A DNA stretch of 64,000 nt from Piper betle (GCA_033002965.1 JAURVB010012917.1:62001-126000); one strand, 5' to 3'; positions 1 to 12,308 are shown, numbered from the stretch's first letter. Notes: generated from the letters alone by a model not told the origin. Numbers and translations: made by a program.

Positions 1-1580
1 TGGTGTGGTAAAAAACTGCCGCACAGCGGTCAAATTGAACCAGCAGTATTAGATCTAGCTACCACCTGCACATTTGGTCGTGGGAGAATAGATCTGGCTA
101 GGGAGGCCATACTGCGTGACCATCCCGATTTGGGGTGCTCTAATTAGATCTAGCATGGGTCTTATCATTGGTAGATAATTTATTTTTTGAAAAAATATCA
201 TAGATAACCAAATTTTAATATTTTATATCATAAATGATCAAAAATTCAAATTTATATCAGATATCTTAATTTTTTATTTAATTTTTTTACATATAGCTAT
301 TTTATATATTTTAAGAATATTTTACTCATTATATTTATTTTGTTAACATAAATACCCTTAATTTAACTTTAATTTTTTTCAAACATATTTTTTGTGTTTT
401 ATATAATAAATGATATTTTATTTTTTTAAAAATATTCATAATAAAAATATATTTGATAGAACTAACGTTTTAATTTTTAATAAAACGTGATAATTTTAAA
501 TTAAAATTTGGAGCATCTAAAAATATATACATATTATTTTTTGATGGCCTAAAATTTAATTTTTTTTAATTTTCAAAAATTTAATAAAAATATTTTTTTG
601 CTTTTTTAGCTCATCAATAATATAGTTTTATGTTCTATTTAATATTTATCAGTTAATTCTTTATTTTTATATATAAAATTAGTAAAAAAATATAAGTTTT
701 ATCTATTACATATTTTGCTATTAGTAAAAATAAATCTTATGAATATTTTTGTTGTTATTTAAAAAATGATAGAATTTAGTCATAATTAATATAAAAGTTT
801 TAAAAATGGCTATTTTTTATATAATTTTGTAAACTTGTCCATATTTATAGATGATGGAATTGTCATATGTATGCCTTGAGTATCTTATGATGTATTTAGA
901 AATGGTTGAAGTAGTTGAATAAGAGGATCACTATAACTATAGCCCTTGGTAAATTTATCAAAGAAGAATAAAAGGATTTATTTAATATTATGGATGACCA
1001 GTTACGAAGAGATCGTTTCGTTTTTGTATGTTTGTCTAGTCTATTGCTCTTTCTGTATGCTTATTTTGCTTTAGGGTGTTGGGTCAATGTTGCAACCTTT
1101 GTAATTTTATAGTATACCAAGAGGTTTTTATTTTAGAAGGATGCAATTTTTTTACTTGTAGTTTCTACTTCTGTTAATAATTTAGCACATTCCTTATTAT
1201 TATTATGGGCCCTGAGGCACATAGAGATTTTACGGTTGGTGTCAATTAGCGGGTTTTTAGACTATTATTACTCTTTAGCCTAGTTTTAAAGAAAATTTTG
1301 AAATGTAATTATTTATTATCTTTTCCCTTAATTTTTTAATAGGTCAATTGACCTGGCCCGAATTAATTTCTCACTTATTCCAGAACTAAAATGCAATCAT
1401 AGATAATTCAGTCATCAAGTAAAATAATTTATTGATTATAAGTAAAATATTCTATTTGATCATAAATTCCTCAATTCAATAAATAAACCCATGGAATAAA
1501 ACCGAACTTAACAGGTTCTCGTCTTTTATACTTGACCCGCGGGGACAGGTAGATGAGGTCGAAAGAGTCCGGTCGCTACC
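1..1580. other. AT-rich intergenic region
   Basis: No coding exon is recognisable. The stretch is strongly AT-rich with long A and T runs and no open frame of note. The last 60 bases are more GC-balanced and probably hold the promoter and 5' leader of the gene starting at 1581. The ATG at 1553 is out of frame with that gene. Confidence 0.6.
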
Positions 1581-3188
1581 ATGCCGATGAGGTCGAGAGA
1601 CTCAGAAGACAGACCTCCGAAGCGTCTCTTGTTCGACCGCCGCTATGGCTGGGTGTATGTTTCCTTAATTCCTTCCCGTTTTTTGCCTTTTTTTCTTTTT
1701 TCTTGTTTAATTTGTTTCGCAGGATTTTGATTTTCATATCCTTAAATTTCGTTTTTAATGCTCGACGCCAGGATTGATGAATGGAAGGATCCACCTAAAG
1801 AAGCTCTTTCTGGCGGGAGAGGAATGTCTGTTTTTGACATTTGATTGTTAATAGCTCTCCAATTGTGAACATCGCCTTTTGTTAGTTATATGTGTTAGTA
1901 GTTTTTTCTTTTTCAAGGTTTTGCATTGTGCCTCTGGCGAGAGCAACTTTGCAGGTGGCTTCGAATATGGTATGACGCTTGTACTCTTCCACTTTCTTTG
2001 TATCTTTATTGAACTACCGGGGAAAAAATGAATTATTGTATGTGATTTTTTGTACAACAGATGATTACACGAGTCCTTGAACTTTGAACGGAATGATGAA
2101 GAATCTCTTAATGATTTTACTTTTGATTTGAGTTTTAGTCTATAGCTTCGTGTTTTATTTATTATTCTCGGCTAGTTTTTTTAAGCTGTTTAGTTGGTGA
2201 ATTGCGAAATTTTATTTGTTGTTCTTACTTTTTTTATTTAGAGGGCGAATTGGTCTACAGGGGAGCCGGGAGAATGATTGAAAATTTGGGTTAAGTGTTT
2301 TCGTTTTTCTATATTCTCATTTGTTAAAAAAACAATACACTACTTGCCACATTTGCAGTATCTTTGTAATGCCCGAAGAAAAGTGTAACTGTGTATCTTC
2401 GAGAATTTTCTTAGATAATGTCTTGCTGAATGTATTAACTGTTCAAGCCCTAATTCATAATGCATCTGGCTGGGTTGTTGGCAGTTAGTTGCTGTGGTTT
2501 GTTTCAATTCCATAATCTATTGAATTGTAATAGATTAGTTTGTGTTTTTGGAGCGGAAGTAATCAATTGTTCTTGCTCTCTTCCTGACTTCATGCAAAGA
2601 AATAACATAGGGACCAGTTTGTGAAATTTCAAACCAATTATGGTGGTTTTTCGTATACCAGAAACGTAGGGATGTGACATTTTGTGTTGGTTTCTATGCA
2701 TGATAATGCTGCAATTTTTGCAAATTAGGATAATCATGTGGAGGGGGGATTCTCGAACAGATTGAAGGGGTTTAGGATTTCTACCTGTGGTTTGTTATTC
2801 TTAACTCTGTCTCATGGAGACTAGTCAAAAGCGTTATGGGAAATAAGTGCATATAAGGATATGAATATGAACATTGATGTGCTTCGTTATCTCAATCCTT
2901 GTTATGCTTATTTGTTTTGGGCATTGCTTGGTGAGTTTTATAATCTAACATGTCTGATGGGTATAGAAACTTCTTAGGTATTAATTTTAGCATGAAGTTT
3001 CGTCTACATTTTCTTATATTATGATTGTTCCTCGCAAAGAGATAATAACTTACCTGTATTTTGCTCTTTGTGATTTACCACAGATTGATTCTGCTTCATC
3101 CTCAATTATTGAAGTGATTAAGAATCCACATCAGCTGTCATCGGAGTCCTTGAAGACGGCTTTTAATGACAGCTTCAGAAAGTGTTGA
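1581..3188 (+). CDS. Conserved small plant protein, 4 exons, apparent frameshift near its end
   Basis: Exons 1581-1654, 1772-1825, 1918-1969 and 3084-3188 join in phase with GT-AG borders to give a 94-residue protein. Its N-terminal half holds KRLLFDRRYGWV, DEWKDP, SGGRGMFCIVPLA and an Ala/Ser-rich segment. I recall this arrangement in an uncharacterised plant protein family, and no function is known to me. The read frame stops at TGA 3186-3188, straight after SFRK. Reading from 3179 one frame over gives KVLKSTQKANF and continues openly to TAA at 3311-3313. This looks like the authentic C-terminus displaced by a 1-base deletion, so the locus is either a young pseudogene or carries a sequencing error. 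The start at 1581 is chosen because it is the only ATG in phase with exon 2. The gene converges with the NTF2-like gene to its right. Intron 3 is 1.1 kb. Confidence 0.7.
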
Positions 3189-3838
3189 AGTCAACCCAAA
3201 AGGCTAATTTTCATCTGCTGCCCCTCCAAAGAAATTCTTCCATTCTATGCAGTGGTAATGAAAATCTTGATGTGGAAACATATCACCCACAAGATGATAT
3301 GTCAGATTTTTAAAGTTTGCTCGGTTATCTGTAAAATTGTTATTTACATTATTTTAGTTTGAGCATCTTTCCTGATGATTTATGCATGTTTGATTTACTT
3401 ATTATTTTCTGTCTATCGAAATAATTATAGGGTTTTGTATCTTGCTATTGTTGCCTAAGATTAATATCCTGAACGTTAAGCATCATAACCATTCAGTTAC
3501 TGTTTAAAACTCAACTTGTTTGTTATGCCACTATGTATTTTCAATTGGTTTTTCATCCTGTCTTTCTCATCATCTCTCAGTTTGTAAACAAAGGGTGATC
3601 AGCATGGGGATCGCCTGATCTTTTGAGATTGATTAGTTAGCTCTTAATATTGATAGAACGAACATAGTCTATGCAAGTGTTCAAGCCTTTCACGTATAGA
3701 TAGTGTAGAAGAAATTTGTATTACTTCTGTGGTACATCACATCTTCTACTTGTAAACAGTATGTATTCTCAAAATGGTCTAATCCACAGAGTTTCGGAGT
3801 CTGGAGGTGAAAAAGTGAGAGTCTTCTATCAACAATGT

Positions 3839-4867
3839 TCAGAAACGATCAGCAAGCTGCGGAAACTTCTGAAGTAGGAACATCACTCCTCTAATGGCAT
3901 CCTGTATCGTTCCAAAAGTTTAAGATTACTTGCTTCAGATTGGCTGCAAAAATTGAAAGCTTGAAAGTCATCAAGTAGAAGTTTTCGAGCCTACCAGCGC
4001 GAGCTTCCCAGGCTTAATGGCGGGCTCGACGATATCCCTCCCATATCTGCCAGCACGCTTCAACATGGTCATTTAATCAATGGATGGATGAAAAGCCATG
4101 GAAATTGTGCTAAATTTACTTACACAATCTGTCTCCTCCCGTGGATTAGCTCAAGTCGGTAGAAGCTGCATCCTTTGCTGAATGGAAATGGCCGTCCTTT
4201 CCACTCTGCAAGCGTGAGATTAACATTATCCAATCAATTGTGGCATTCATAGAAGCGCCATTGCAATTGAAAAAGAAAGGAACGGAAGGTATTATGTGCT
4301 ACCCACCCAAATGCCATGTAACGCCGATGGCGGATGAGTCTTGGTTCGATATGTCGTCAATCACGAACTGTAGATCACTGCTAATGGCATTCGTGAATTC
4401 CTTGAAGAAGTCGAGAATAGCCTGCAGCACATGATCCTACCACATCATTCTTCTTCATCAGAAACTAGTTTAATTTATGAACGAAAACAAAGTTTCTAGC
4501 TCTATGTATAGTTACTGGCCTGGCGTCCCACGAAAGGACGGGCGAAGACGAGATCCTCGTACACGCAGGCGTCGGCGATGAGCTCCTCTACCGAGCCAAG
4601 CTCGCGGGCGTTGATTCGCCTGTAGAATTCTTGCACCACGTCGGAGGCCAACAGGATGCTACCCGTGGATGTAGTCGGCTGAGAGGAGGTTTTTGAAGGT
4701 TGATCGGTAGAAACTCCGACAGAGATCTTTCGGTTTCTGGGTTTTTTGGGTAAACTAGGTGGGTGCTTCGAGAAAGTAAAGTTGGGGATAGAAGAGAGAG
4801 AGGATTTGGGTGGGTGGAAGAAGGGGAGGAAGAAGGAAGAAGACGGTGTTGCAGCTCCGGCCTGCAT
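3839..4867 (-). CDS. Plastid NTF2-like (SnoaL-like) fold protein, 5 exons
   Basis: Exons on the minus strand are 4867-4520, 4421-4307, 4205-4124, 4046-3995 and 3901-3839. They total 660 nt and 219 residues in consistent phase. Residues 1 to about 72 are Ser/Pro/Lys-rich with few acidic residues, typical of a chloroplast transit peptide. From about residue 72 follows an NTF2-like domain with VVQEFYRRIN, then AILDFFKEFTNAIS, LQFVIDDIS, GVTWHL, EWKGRPFPFSKGCSFYRLE, VYGRDIVEPAIKPG and the ending FLLQKFPQLADRF. These match the plant 'nuclear transport factor 2 family' plastid proteins. That fold binds small hydrophobic ligands or forms dimers, and the specific role is unknown. The ATG at 4867 is preferred over the in-frame one at 4966 because the transit peptide begins there. 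Intron 1 appears to use a GC donor (4519-4518), and the other introns are GT-AG. Confidence 0.85.
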
Positions 4868-5380
4868 GGTTTCACTTCGATTAGCATACTCCGCCTGACT
4901 GGCCGACGAGTGACGACTATGACTCGGTGATGATGGTCCGTTCGTGTGGCTCACTTTGAACCACATCGACGTCCCAAATTAACAACCATTTATATATTGT
5001 TCAAGATGATAAGAAGGGCTGTGAATGAAAAAAAGATTATAATAGGAAGTTAGCTCATATAAGTACGTTATTAGTTTAAATTAAATGTGGGACGCCATCC
5101 AAACAGCATTCTTTCCGAAGTAATGAAATAGCATAATTAACGTATATACTTGTTTCCAAAGCAAATTAATCTCAATAATCAATTGCAATTTTTTCCCCAA
5201 ATTAATTGACGCCTTAAATACTCCATACCAGTAGATCAACTAGTAGATCAACTTTCATACAGGGGTTCTTGTGAGAAAAAGCTAATGCTAATTACTTTGA
5301 AAAACAACCACGTCGATCTTCTCTCGCCTGCCATGAAGGGACAGCCAAATGGAGGTAGAAGACAATGCCACCCTTTGATG
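4868..5380. other. Intergenic region, presumed promoter of the NTF2-like gene
   Basis: This is the divergent upstream DNA of the minus-strand NTF2-like gene, ending where the copia-like LTR begins. It contains no open frame beyond the in-frame 5' extension of exon 1 to 4966. I see no motif I can assign with confidence. Confidence 0.5.
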
Positions 5381-6179
5381 TGTTAATATTTATAATTATA
5401 TATTTATAATTATATTAATGATATGTAATCATTATCACAAAATATTAAAGAAATTTTCAAATGCCAACAAAGGTGGTTGTTTGTTATTTCATGAAAGATA
5501 AAGGTCTTAAAGCTTCTTTATAAATATGACCTCATTTACATCAATGTAAAGCAAGACAAACAGAGGAAATAAGACAAGATGTGAGTAGATAAAGAGAGAA
5601 AAATGTAAGTAGACAGAGAGAATATAGAGATAAGAAGAGGGATCAATATTATTCACTAATTTAATCTTAGAGATAATAGATAGTTAAAGAGAATTGAGAA
5701 ATAATAGATAGTTTAATCTTATACAATAATATTTAATCTTATATTGAGAAAGTAAAATTTTGTAATCTCAATAGTATAGGTATAGGTTGGGTGAGTAATC
5801 TTCTTCTATATCCATGTATGTTTGATGACTATAATCTTTGGTTGAAGTAGTGTAGTAGTTAGTTTAATTTTATATAAGAGTATTTAATCTTATACAAGAG
5901 TATTGAGAAAATGAAATCTTATAATCCCAATAGTATAGGTATAGGTTGGGTGAGTAATCTTTTTGTACATCTCTGTATCTGTATGTTTGATAACGGTAAT
6001 CTTTGGTTGAAGTAGTGATTTGTTCGTTGTTGTCCCTTGGTTTTTGACTCTCCATGGAAAGAGGGTTTCTAAGTTAAATCTCTATTTTTGTGGTTTATGT
6101 TATCTTTTTTTAGATATTATTTTCCCATATCTTGTGTTCGTTATTATTGATTTCCAACTTTTGAGGTTGTTTCTCAACA
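5381..6179 (+). mobile_element. Probable 5' LTR of a Ty1/copia retrotransposon
   Basis: The segment begins TGTTAATATT and ends TTTCTCAACA, directly followed by TTGGTGCCGCCTGTGGGAAC, which sits where a primer-binding site is expected. A degenerate gag follows about 130 bases later. Inside, a block of about 100 bases is duplicated: AATAGTATAGGTATAGGTTG occurs near 5768 and again near 5927, each followed by a similar TTTGGTTGAAGTAGTG end. No 3' LTR is visible, so the borders rest on the TG/CA ends and position only. Confidence 0.5.
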
Positions 6180-8345
6180 ATTGGTGCCGCCTGTGGGAAC
6201 TTTCATTCAATCAAATCTTGAGAACTTTCATTCAATTAGATCTTGATTTGAGTGAGAGTTATAGAAGATACTTCCAAGAAGCAACTACATTAACCACTTG
6301 TAACAAGCCAGAAGCGATGTCAACTGAGGAGTGGGCCTTGTTGGATAGGTGAGCCTTAGCTATCGTTTGATTGTCTTTAACACAATCAGTGGAATTTAAT
6401 GTCTCCAACCGAGGAGTGGGCCTTGTTGGAGTTTAATGTCTCTAACCAATGAGTGAGCCTTGTTGGATAGGCGATCCTTAACTATCATTCGAATGTCTTT
6501 AAAATAGTCGGTGGAGTTTAATGTCTCCAAATAGACAATCGTCAAAGAGTTAATGGAAGTATTAACTAGTGTTTATGAGAAGTCACCAGCCTCTAACAAG
6601 TTATTTTGTTGAGGAAGCTTGTCTATTTAAGGATGCAGAGGCGAGCCTTAACTATTTTGCGATTTTCTTTAACACAGTCAGTGGAGTTTAATGTCTCCAA
6701 ATAGACAACTGTCAAAAGATTGATGGAGGCATTAACTAGTGTTTATGAGAAGTCATTAGCCTCTAACAAGTTATTTTGTTGAGGAAGCTTGTCTATTTAA
6801 GGATGCCGGGTTGGAGGCATTATTTGGTGTTTATGAAAAGTCATCTAACAGGTTATTTTTGTTGATGAAGCTTGTCTATTTAAGGATGCCTGAAGGTAAT
6901 CATTTGAATAATTTCAATAAAATTTGGGCACAACTTGAATTTGTGGAGATGGCCTTTAGTGAAGATATTAAATCTTTAATATTTATGTGTTCTTTGCCAG
7001 AGAGTTGGGATTCGGTAATGTGCCAAAAGAATAACTAAAGTTTGATGAAGTGCTAGGTACAATCTTGAATCAGGAGATGATAAAAAAGAGCATGGTAGAT
7101 AGCACATTGTTCATTTCAAGCACAACTTTGTCGGTAGACAAAGGCAAGGGCAAAGAAAGAGGAAGAGGTCAAAGTAGAGGTCATAAGAACGGAGGGCGTT
7201 CTAAATCCAAAGGAAAATCTAAAGGTAAGCATACTTGTTGGATTTGTGACAAAAAAGGACATGTAAAGAAGGATTGTCCCGAGCGAGTCAAGAATGTAGC
7301 TAATGTTTTTAATAGAGAAATTTTGTTTATCTATTCATGATGACTACAACATAGATATATGGTATATTGATTCAGGTCCTTCATTTCATTGTACTTCTTA
7401 CAAAGAATAGTTTTGTGATTTTGTCAAGAGTGAATTTGGATATGTAACAATCGGCAATGTTTAGAAGTGCAAAATTGAAGGTAAGGAAATAATTCATTTG
7501 AAGATGCATAATAAAGGTAAACTTATTCTTAAGGAGGTCAGGTATATACCTGAATTGAAGAAGAATTTTATATTTGTTAACAAGCTGGACTAAGAGGGCT
7601 ATAGGATCACATTTGAAAACAATTAGTGGAAGATCAATAAGGGAACATTGGTGGAAATCAAGGGAAAGGCGGTGAGCACACTTTACCCATTATCTGTCAA
7701 GGTAGATTTGTTTGTTTCTTTGGCCGCTAAGAAAAATGACATAATAATGTTATGACATAAAAGGCTTGGTCACTTGAATAAGAGTGTGATGATGATCTTA
7801 CATTTTAAGAAGGCTTTGATAGATATGATTGATTTTAACTTTGTTTTTTGTGAAGACTGTGTTTTAAGTAAATAGAAATAGGTCAGCTTTACAAAGGAAG
7901 GGCGAGAGATTAAATCCAAAAGGTTGGAGTTCATTCATACGGATGTTTGGAGGCCAACCCAGGTAAATATTTTGGAGGTAATTTCTATTTTGTGACCTTC
8001 ATTGATCTACACTATTAAGAAAAAATTATAAGTCTTTAATATTTTCAAGATATTGAAAGCTTGAGTAATAAAATAGGTTTGAGATTAAAATATCTTCTGC
8101 CAGATAATGGCGGAGAATATGACAATAAAAATAATTGTGAAAAGAGGGGGTTTAAAAGGATAGTGCCAAGGACACCACAACAAAATGAGGTGGTTGAGAA
8201 ATTGAATAGGACTATCCTAGAGCGAGCAAAAAGCATGAGGGTTTATGCTAGACTCCCTTTGCATTTTTGGGGTGCCATTATAGATATAACTATCTATCTA
8301 ATCAACCGAAGTTCATCAAACATCTTAGATGGAAAAATACCGTAA
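6180..8345 (+). pseudogene. Degenerate Ty1/copia gag-pol (gag, zinc knuckle, protease, integrase)
   Basis: Successive broken frames follow copia order. A gag N-terminal piece lies near 6316 (MSTEEWALLD). A UBN2-type gag piece at 6811-7038 has YEKSSNRLFL and LPESWDSV. The nucleocapsid at 7050-7340 has a CX2CX4HX4C knuckle (CWICDKKGHVKKDC). The protease near 7365 has WYIDSG. A GAG-pre-integrase region near 7755-7870 has HKRLGHLNKS and CEDCVLSK. Integrase follows at about 7920-8345, with the core piece at 8061-8345 (LPDNGGEYDN, PQQNEVVEKLNRT, LPLHFWG). Several in-frame stops and frame changes are present. Reverse transcriptase and RNase H are absent, so the element is truncated and cannot be autonomous. 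Part of gag is tandemly amplified. Confidence 0.88.
6352..6900 (+). repeat. Tandem amplification inside the copia gag
   Basis: A unit running from GAGCCTTAACTAT through GTGGAGTTTAATGTCTCC to AAGCTTGTCTATTTAAGGATGC recurs with a spacing of roughly 170 bases (about 6470 and 6641). Shorter partial copies start near 6352 and 6811. Each unit encodes the same gag segment (SVEFNV ... VYEKS ... NKLF), so the amplification duplicated coding sequence. Confidence 0.75.
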
Positions 8346-8685
8346 GAAGTAAAGTATATTAAGAAAGTTAGCTACTCTTTTCTTCACACAAATGAACTAT
8401 TTGTTCCACTCAAGGAACTTTATTTTTGACATTCAGCACAAGGGGAATAAAAACCGAGCAATATAGAGTTTGATCTTAGGACAAAAATTAGTCTAACTTT
8501 CCCACTAAATTAATGGAGACTCGACAAGCGAAAATGTCCCGACAAGATATTTAGTAAAATTGGATCGAAGTTGCGGACACTAAGGCGCAGTTCAACATTT
8601 TTTATACATAAACGAAAGAAGAAACAAGAAGTTCAGGGTATAAATATATCTACATTGACGTTACACATTATTACATTTATTTCAA
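8346..8685. other. Gap between copia relic and UPF0301 gene
   Basis: No coding sequence is recognisable. The right part is probably the 3' untranslated region of the minus-strand UPF0301 gene that ends at 8686. The left part is unassigned and may hold the truncated end of the copia element. Confidence 0.45.
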
Positions 8686-10574
8686 TTATGAACCATCCTG
8701 CCTTGGCTTCTTGCTAAGCTCGGAGTAAGATCCACCCATTATTTCCAAGATTTCTTCCCACAAGCCTGAAGAGTTCGATGAATCGCCAGTAATTAAATTC
8801 GCACTGCAAGCCACCACAATCCAGTAGTCTGATTCAATCTCGTCTCTTAGCTGATCAAACTGCCAGCCTGCATAACCTACGAAAAATTTAAAATCTTGTG
8901 CACGGAGTATCCCTTTCTTCACCAAGTTAGCAGCTTCGTCCAAACCACTTTTGGCACCATAACTTAATCCCGGCATAACCTGTTCAAATCCCGTCACATG
9001 CAGGGACTGCCCCTCCCCAGTTCTCAGCAAAAACATGCTGGCAACGAGAGGACCACCAAAATGGAGGGAACAATCGGCAAAAGTGGCGGCAAGGTCGTTG
9101 CTAGAAGACTTCATGTGTTTTATTTTCTTGCGAAGCGGGCGATTGATTACCACGCCAAAAGGGCCGTCTCTTGGGTCTTTGGTGCCAGATCGTAAGAGAA
9201 GAACAACAGTCCGGTCGAATGTGTTGACTCCATCTAGCTTCTCCGTGGCTACGAGTAGACAACCTGTCTCCGGTACTGATATTGGATGAGCCCATTTTAA
9301 CCCAAGAGGTTTAGAGCGCTGGCTAGATTCACTGATTGGAGCGTCAATGTCGAAGAGTACGTCCTGGGGAGGATTAGTATGTTCACTACGTTATTTCATT
9401 TTTTTAGTCAATAAGCATACATGACTACGCATGGTTTCACATTGTGAAAGTAAGCAATGGGGGGCACAAAATCCATGCCGTCAGGCCTAATCTGACAGGG
9501 AGGAGGAATACACTGATGCTGCTGATGATGAAGATGCCATAGATTTTCACAACAGACAAACAAGGCAATATGAGCAACCTTAAATATCGCTACCACAACT
9601 AAATGGCTTTTCACAACTGACAAACAAGGTAATATGAACAACCTTACATATTGCTACCACTACTAAATGGCAGGTGACACCTTACGACAACAATGCAACA
9701 GATACCTGCTGGCGGGATACTAGATGTGCCCGCACAGTTCGCCAATCGGAAAGATGCAGTCTTTGAGAAACAGGGTTCTCAGATTTGGGGATCTCAACGT
9801 CGGGACTACTTTCCTTTGGACTGCCTTCCTCGGGACTAGGTTGATCACTGCTTCCTGAAATTGACTGTTAAGTCCATCAACAGGTGAACACAAAGAGGCG
9901 TGCAACCTTTTCACACATTGTAACATCAGCATAATCACCTTTTCACCGACAAACAAGCTTGCTAAGCACAAAATAAACAAGAAGGAAACAACCCACATTC
10001 GCAGGAGTCGCGCACCAATCATGCGCGAATCTAACAACATCTCAGCACCAATCCATCGTACCAAACGAATCATGCACTAGTTCATCAACATCAGCACAAT
10101 GCTTTTGTTAATCCCCATTCCCATTCCACAACAATAAAGTTCCGACAAAGAACAGTAAAACAGAAGAAAGCAACCCACCCACATTCGCATTGACTTATTA
10201 TGATCGAATTAGACAAGCATCCCTTCCAATCCCGTCATTCCAACTATGGAACTATGGATCTAGTAAAATCATTGACAGCAGATAGAAAATTTTAGTCAGG
10301 AGAAAAAAGAAAATAAAAAAAGAAAAATCGAATCGAAAAGATCGAAGAGATCACCGGAAGAAAAATAATTGTCGGGATTCTTCCTCCCGGTGGCTCTCAA
10401 CACCGCCCATCTCGACCCAAAACCCTTGGAACACTCCAGAGCCCCTCCTTCCACACCGCCAAAAAGGCCAAGCTTGGGAGGGACTGGGGAAATCTGGGTT
10501 TGCCGGAAAGAGCAGACTTTGGCGAGCAAAAGAGCGTGGGCGGAGTTGCAGAGGTTGATGGAGCAAAGATCCAT
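8686..10574 (-). CDS. Plastid UPF0301 / YqgE-AlgH (DUF179) family protein, 3 exons
   Basis: Exons on the minus strand are 10574-10355, 9854-9706 and 9363-8686, giving 1047 nt and 348 residues with all phases agreeing. Exon 1 starts MDLCSINLCN and is rich in Ser, Lys and Arg, as in a plastid transit peptide. Exon 2 is acidic and Ser/Pro-rich, ending DWRTVRAHLVSRQQ. Exon 3 carries the whole DUF179 domain: KWAHPISVPETGCLLVATEK, VVLLLRSGTKDP, GVVINRPL (about 193-200), HFGGP (224-228), GLDEAANLVKKG and FFVGYAGWQFDQL (283-295). Sequence and length agree with the plant chloroplast UPF0301 proteins. The bacterial relatives are YqgE and AlgH, and the biochemical role is not established. In-frame upstream codons exist in exon 1, but MDLC matches my memory of the plant start. 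A solo LTR lies about 155 bp upstream of the ATG. Confidence 0.9.
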
Positions 10575-11406
10575 GGCCGCTGCTTTTGATGCGAAATTCG
10601 ACGGTTGGAGAAGAAGGTGCATAGATTGATAGGGGGAAGGGATGGCCGTTGAGAAGGAGAGCAAATGGAGGAGAGGGGATAACCCACCCTTCTTCTGTGT
10701 GTATAGCAGGGTCAGTAGGGATGGAAGGTGTCACGGGCCGCTCTATGTGGGACAAAAATTTTTTGTCCCAACAGCAAACCGCGCGGCGTGTTTCGCTCCC
10801 GAAACGCCAGCCTCCCGCCAAAGTACGCAACAGAAACCCACTACACGTGTGGCGGACGATCTCTACAAGAGACCCGAAGCCACACCCCTGCGTTCCTGCA
10901 AATCACGACGCACGCCGAACACAAATGCCAGCACCCAAATTGCCCAGTGCACGATATCGTTCGGTACCGATAGACAATTCTCAAAGCATCCACTAATAGC
11001 AAACCAAGTAAGTAGTATGAAGCGACTCTGATCGATCACCCAATATCGATCCTTGACACCAATCCCCTGATCGGTATCGTAGCAAGTTCCCGGAATCAAG
11101 GAACGCCGCTAGTACCCAAAATCAGACGCCAACACCACAATTACGGAACCCCTGTTCCAACCTTGAATTAAACACAAAACAAGGATACAGCAATCACCCC
11201 TATGATCGCTTACACCATGGACATGCAAACCCCATGGTGTTCAACTCTTCCCCTGAAGAGTAGCGAGAACTAGAGCACCCACACTCACATTCGTCCTCAC
11301 AAAACACAACCCTGAGCAGCCACCCACGACCTACTCGTTTACATGCAAAACCCTCAACCAAGTAATGCAAACTAGGTTATGCGAAGAACTACGTCGTACC
11401 TCCAAT

Positions 11407-12308
11407 CACTGTTGCACGAATCGGCCGATTCCGTGCGGAATCGGCCGATTTAAATCGGATCGGCGCCGCGCCGATCCGATTTCGGGGCCGACTCGGTCGG
11501 CCCCGAATCGGCCCCGGAATCGGCCGAGTTCGGCCGATTCCGACCGATTTAAATCGGAATCGGAATCGGCCGATTTAAATCGGAATCGGTTTTTATGAAA
11601 TTACCAAAATACCCTAGGTATGATTTTTATTAAATTATTTAAGCATGGGTAAAATGGTAATTTGGATTTAAAAAACCTACCCGGTCTCCCCCGCTCCGCC
11701 GTCGCGTTCGCTCCGCCGCCCTCCGCCGCGCTTCCGCCGTCCGACCGCGGCTCCGTCCGACCACGCCACCGCCGCCCGATTCCGACCTCAGCTCCGCCCT
11801 CCGCCGCGCTTCCGCCGTCCGACGCTGTGCCCGATTCCGCTCCGCCCTTCCGCCGTCCGTGATTCCGCCGCGATCCGCCGCGATTCCGCCGCGCTTCCGC
11901 CGCGATTCCGCCGCGATTCTGCTGCCGGCCAACCGGGCCGCCGCCGACCGGGCCGCCGGCGGTGGAGGGGGTAAAGAGCGGAGGGTGGCATTCTCGTAAT
12001 TAAAAGTTGACTCGAGTCTAACTCGAGTCAAAAATAATAATTAATTCTAAATAATTTAAAAAAATCTTAAAAAATATTTAAAAATATCATAAACTATAAT
12101 ACACAGAATAATATCAAATAACATCAATACCTAATTTTAATATATTTATATTATGAATTGTCAAATTATTATATATGATTGATTAAATTAATTTAGACCG
12201 ATTCAACTGAACCGATTCTTGGCCGATTCAGACCGATTCCGATTCCGATTCCGATTCACCGGAAAACCGATTCCGATTCCGATTCCGATTCCGATTCATG
12301 CAACCATG
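11407..12308. mobile_element. Non-autonomous hAT-like element, family A copy 1
   Basis: The ends are CACTGTTGCACGAATCGG on the left and, on the reverse complement, CATGGTTGCATGAATCGG on the right. The 8-base duplication CCTCCAAT flanks it at 11399-11406 and 12309-12316. Inside are many GAATCGG/CCGATTC repeats near both ends, a GC-rich CCG/CGG core at about 11690-11970, and an AT-rich segment with GACTCGAGTC motifs at about 12010-12200. No transposase is encoded. The 8-bp duplication, terminal inverted repeats starting CA and dense subterminal repeats fit the hAT superfamily. Confidence 0.88.

Noticed and set aside
3793..3875. Plus-strand exon-like stretch reading VSESGGEKVRVFYQQCSE after an AG
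   Set aside because: It is the antisense shadow of the last exon of the minus-strand NTF2-like gene (AIRGVMFLLQKFPQLADRF), which has strong family support.
10369..11031. Several overlapping plus-strand open frames of 80-130 codons
   Set aside because: They are antisense to exon 1 and the leader of the UPF0301 gene, or lie in the solo LTR, with no family resemblance.
11639..12031. 130-codon Arg/Ala-rich open frame
   Set aside because: It is produced by the CCG/CGG core of the hAT-like element. The other two copies do not preserve the frame.
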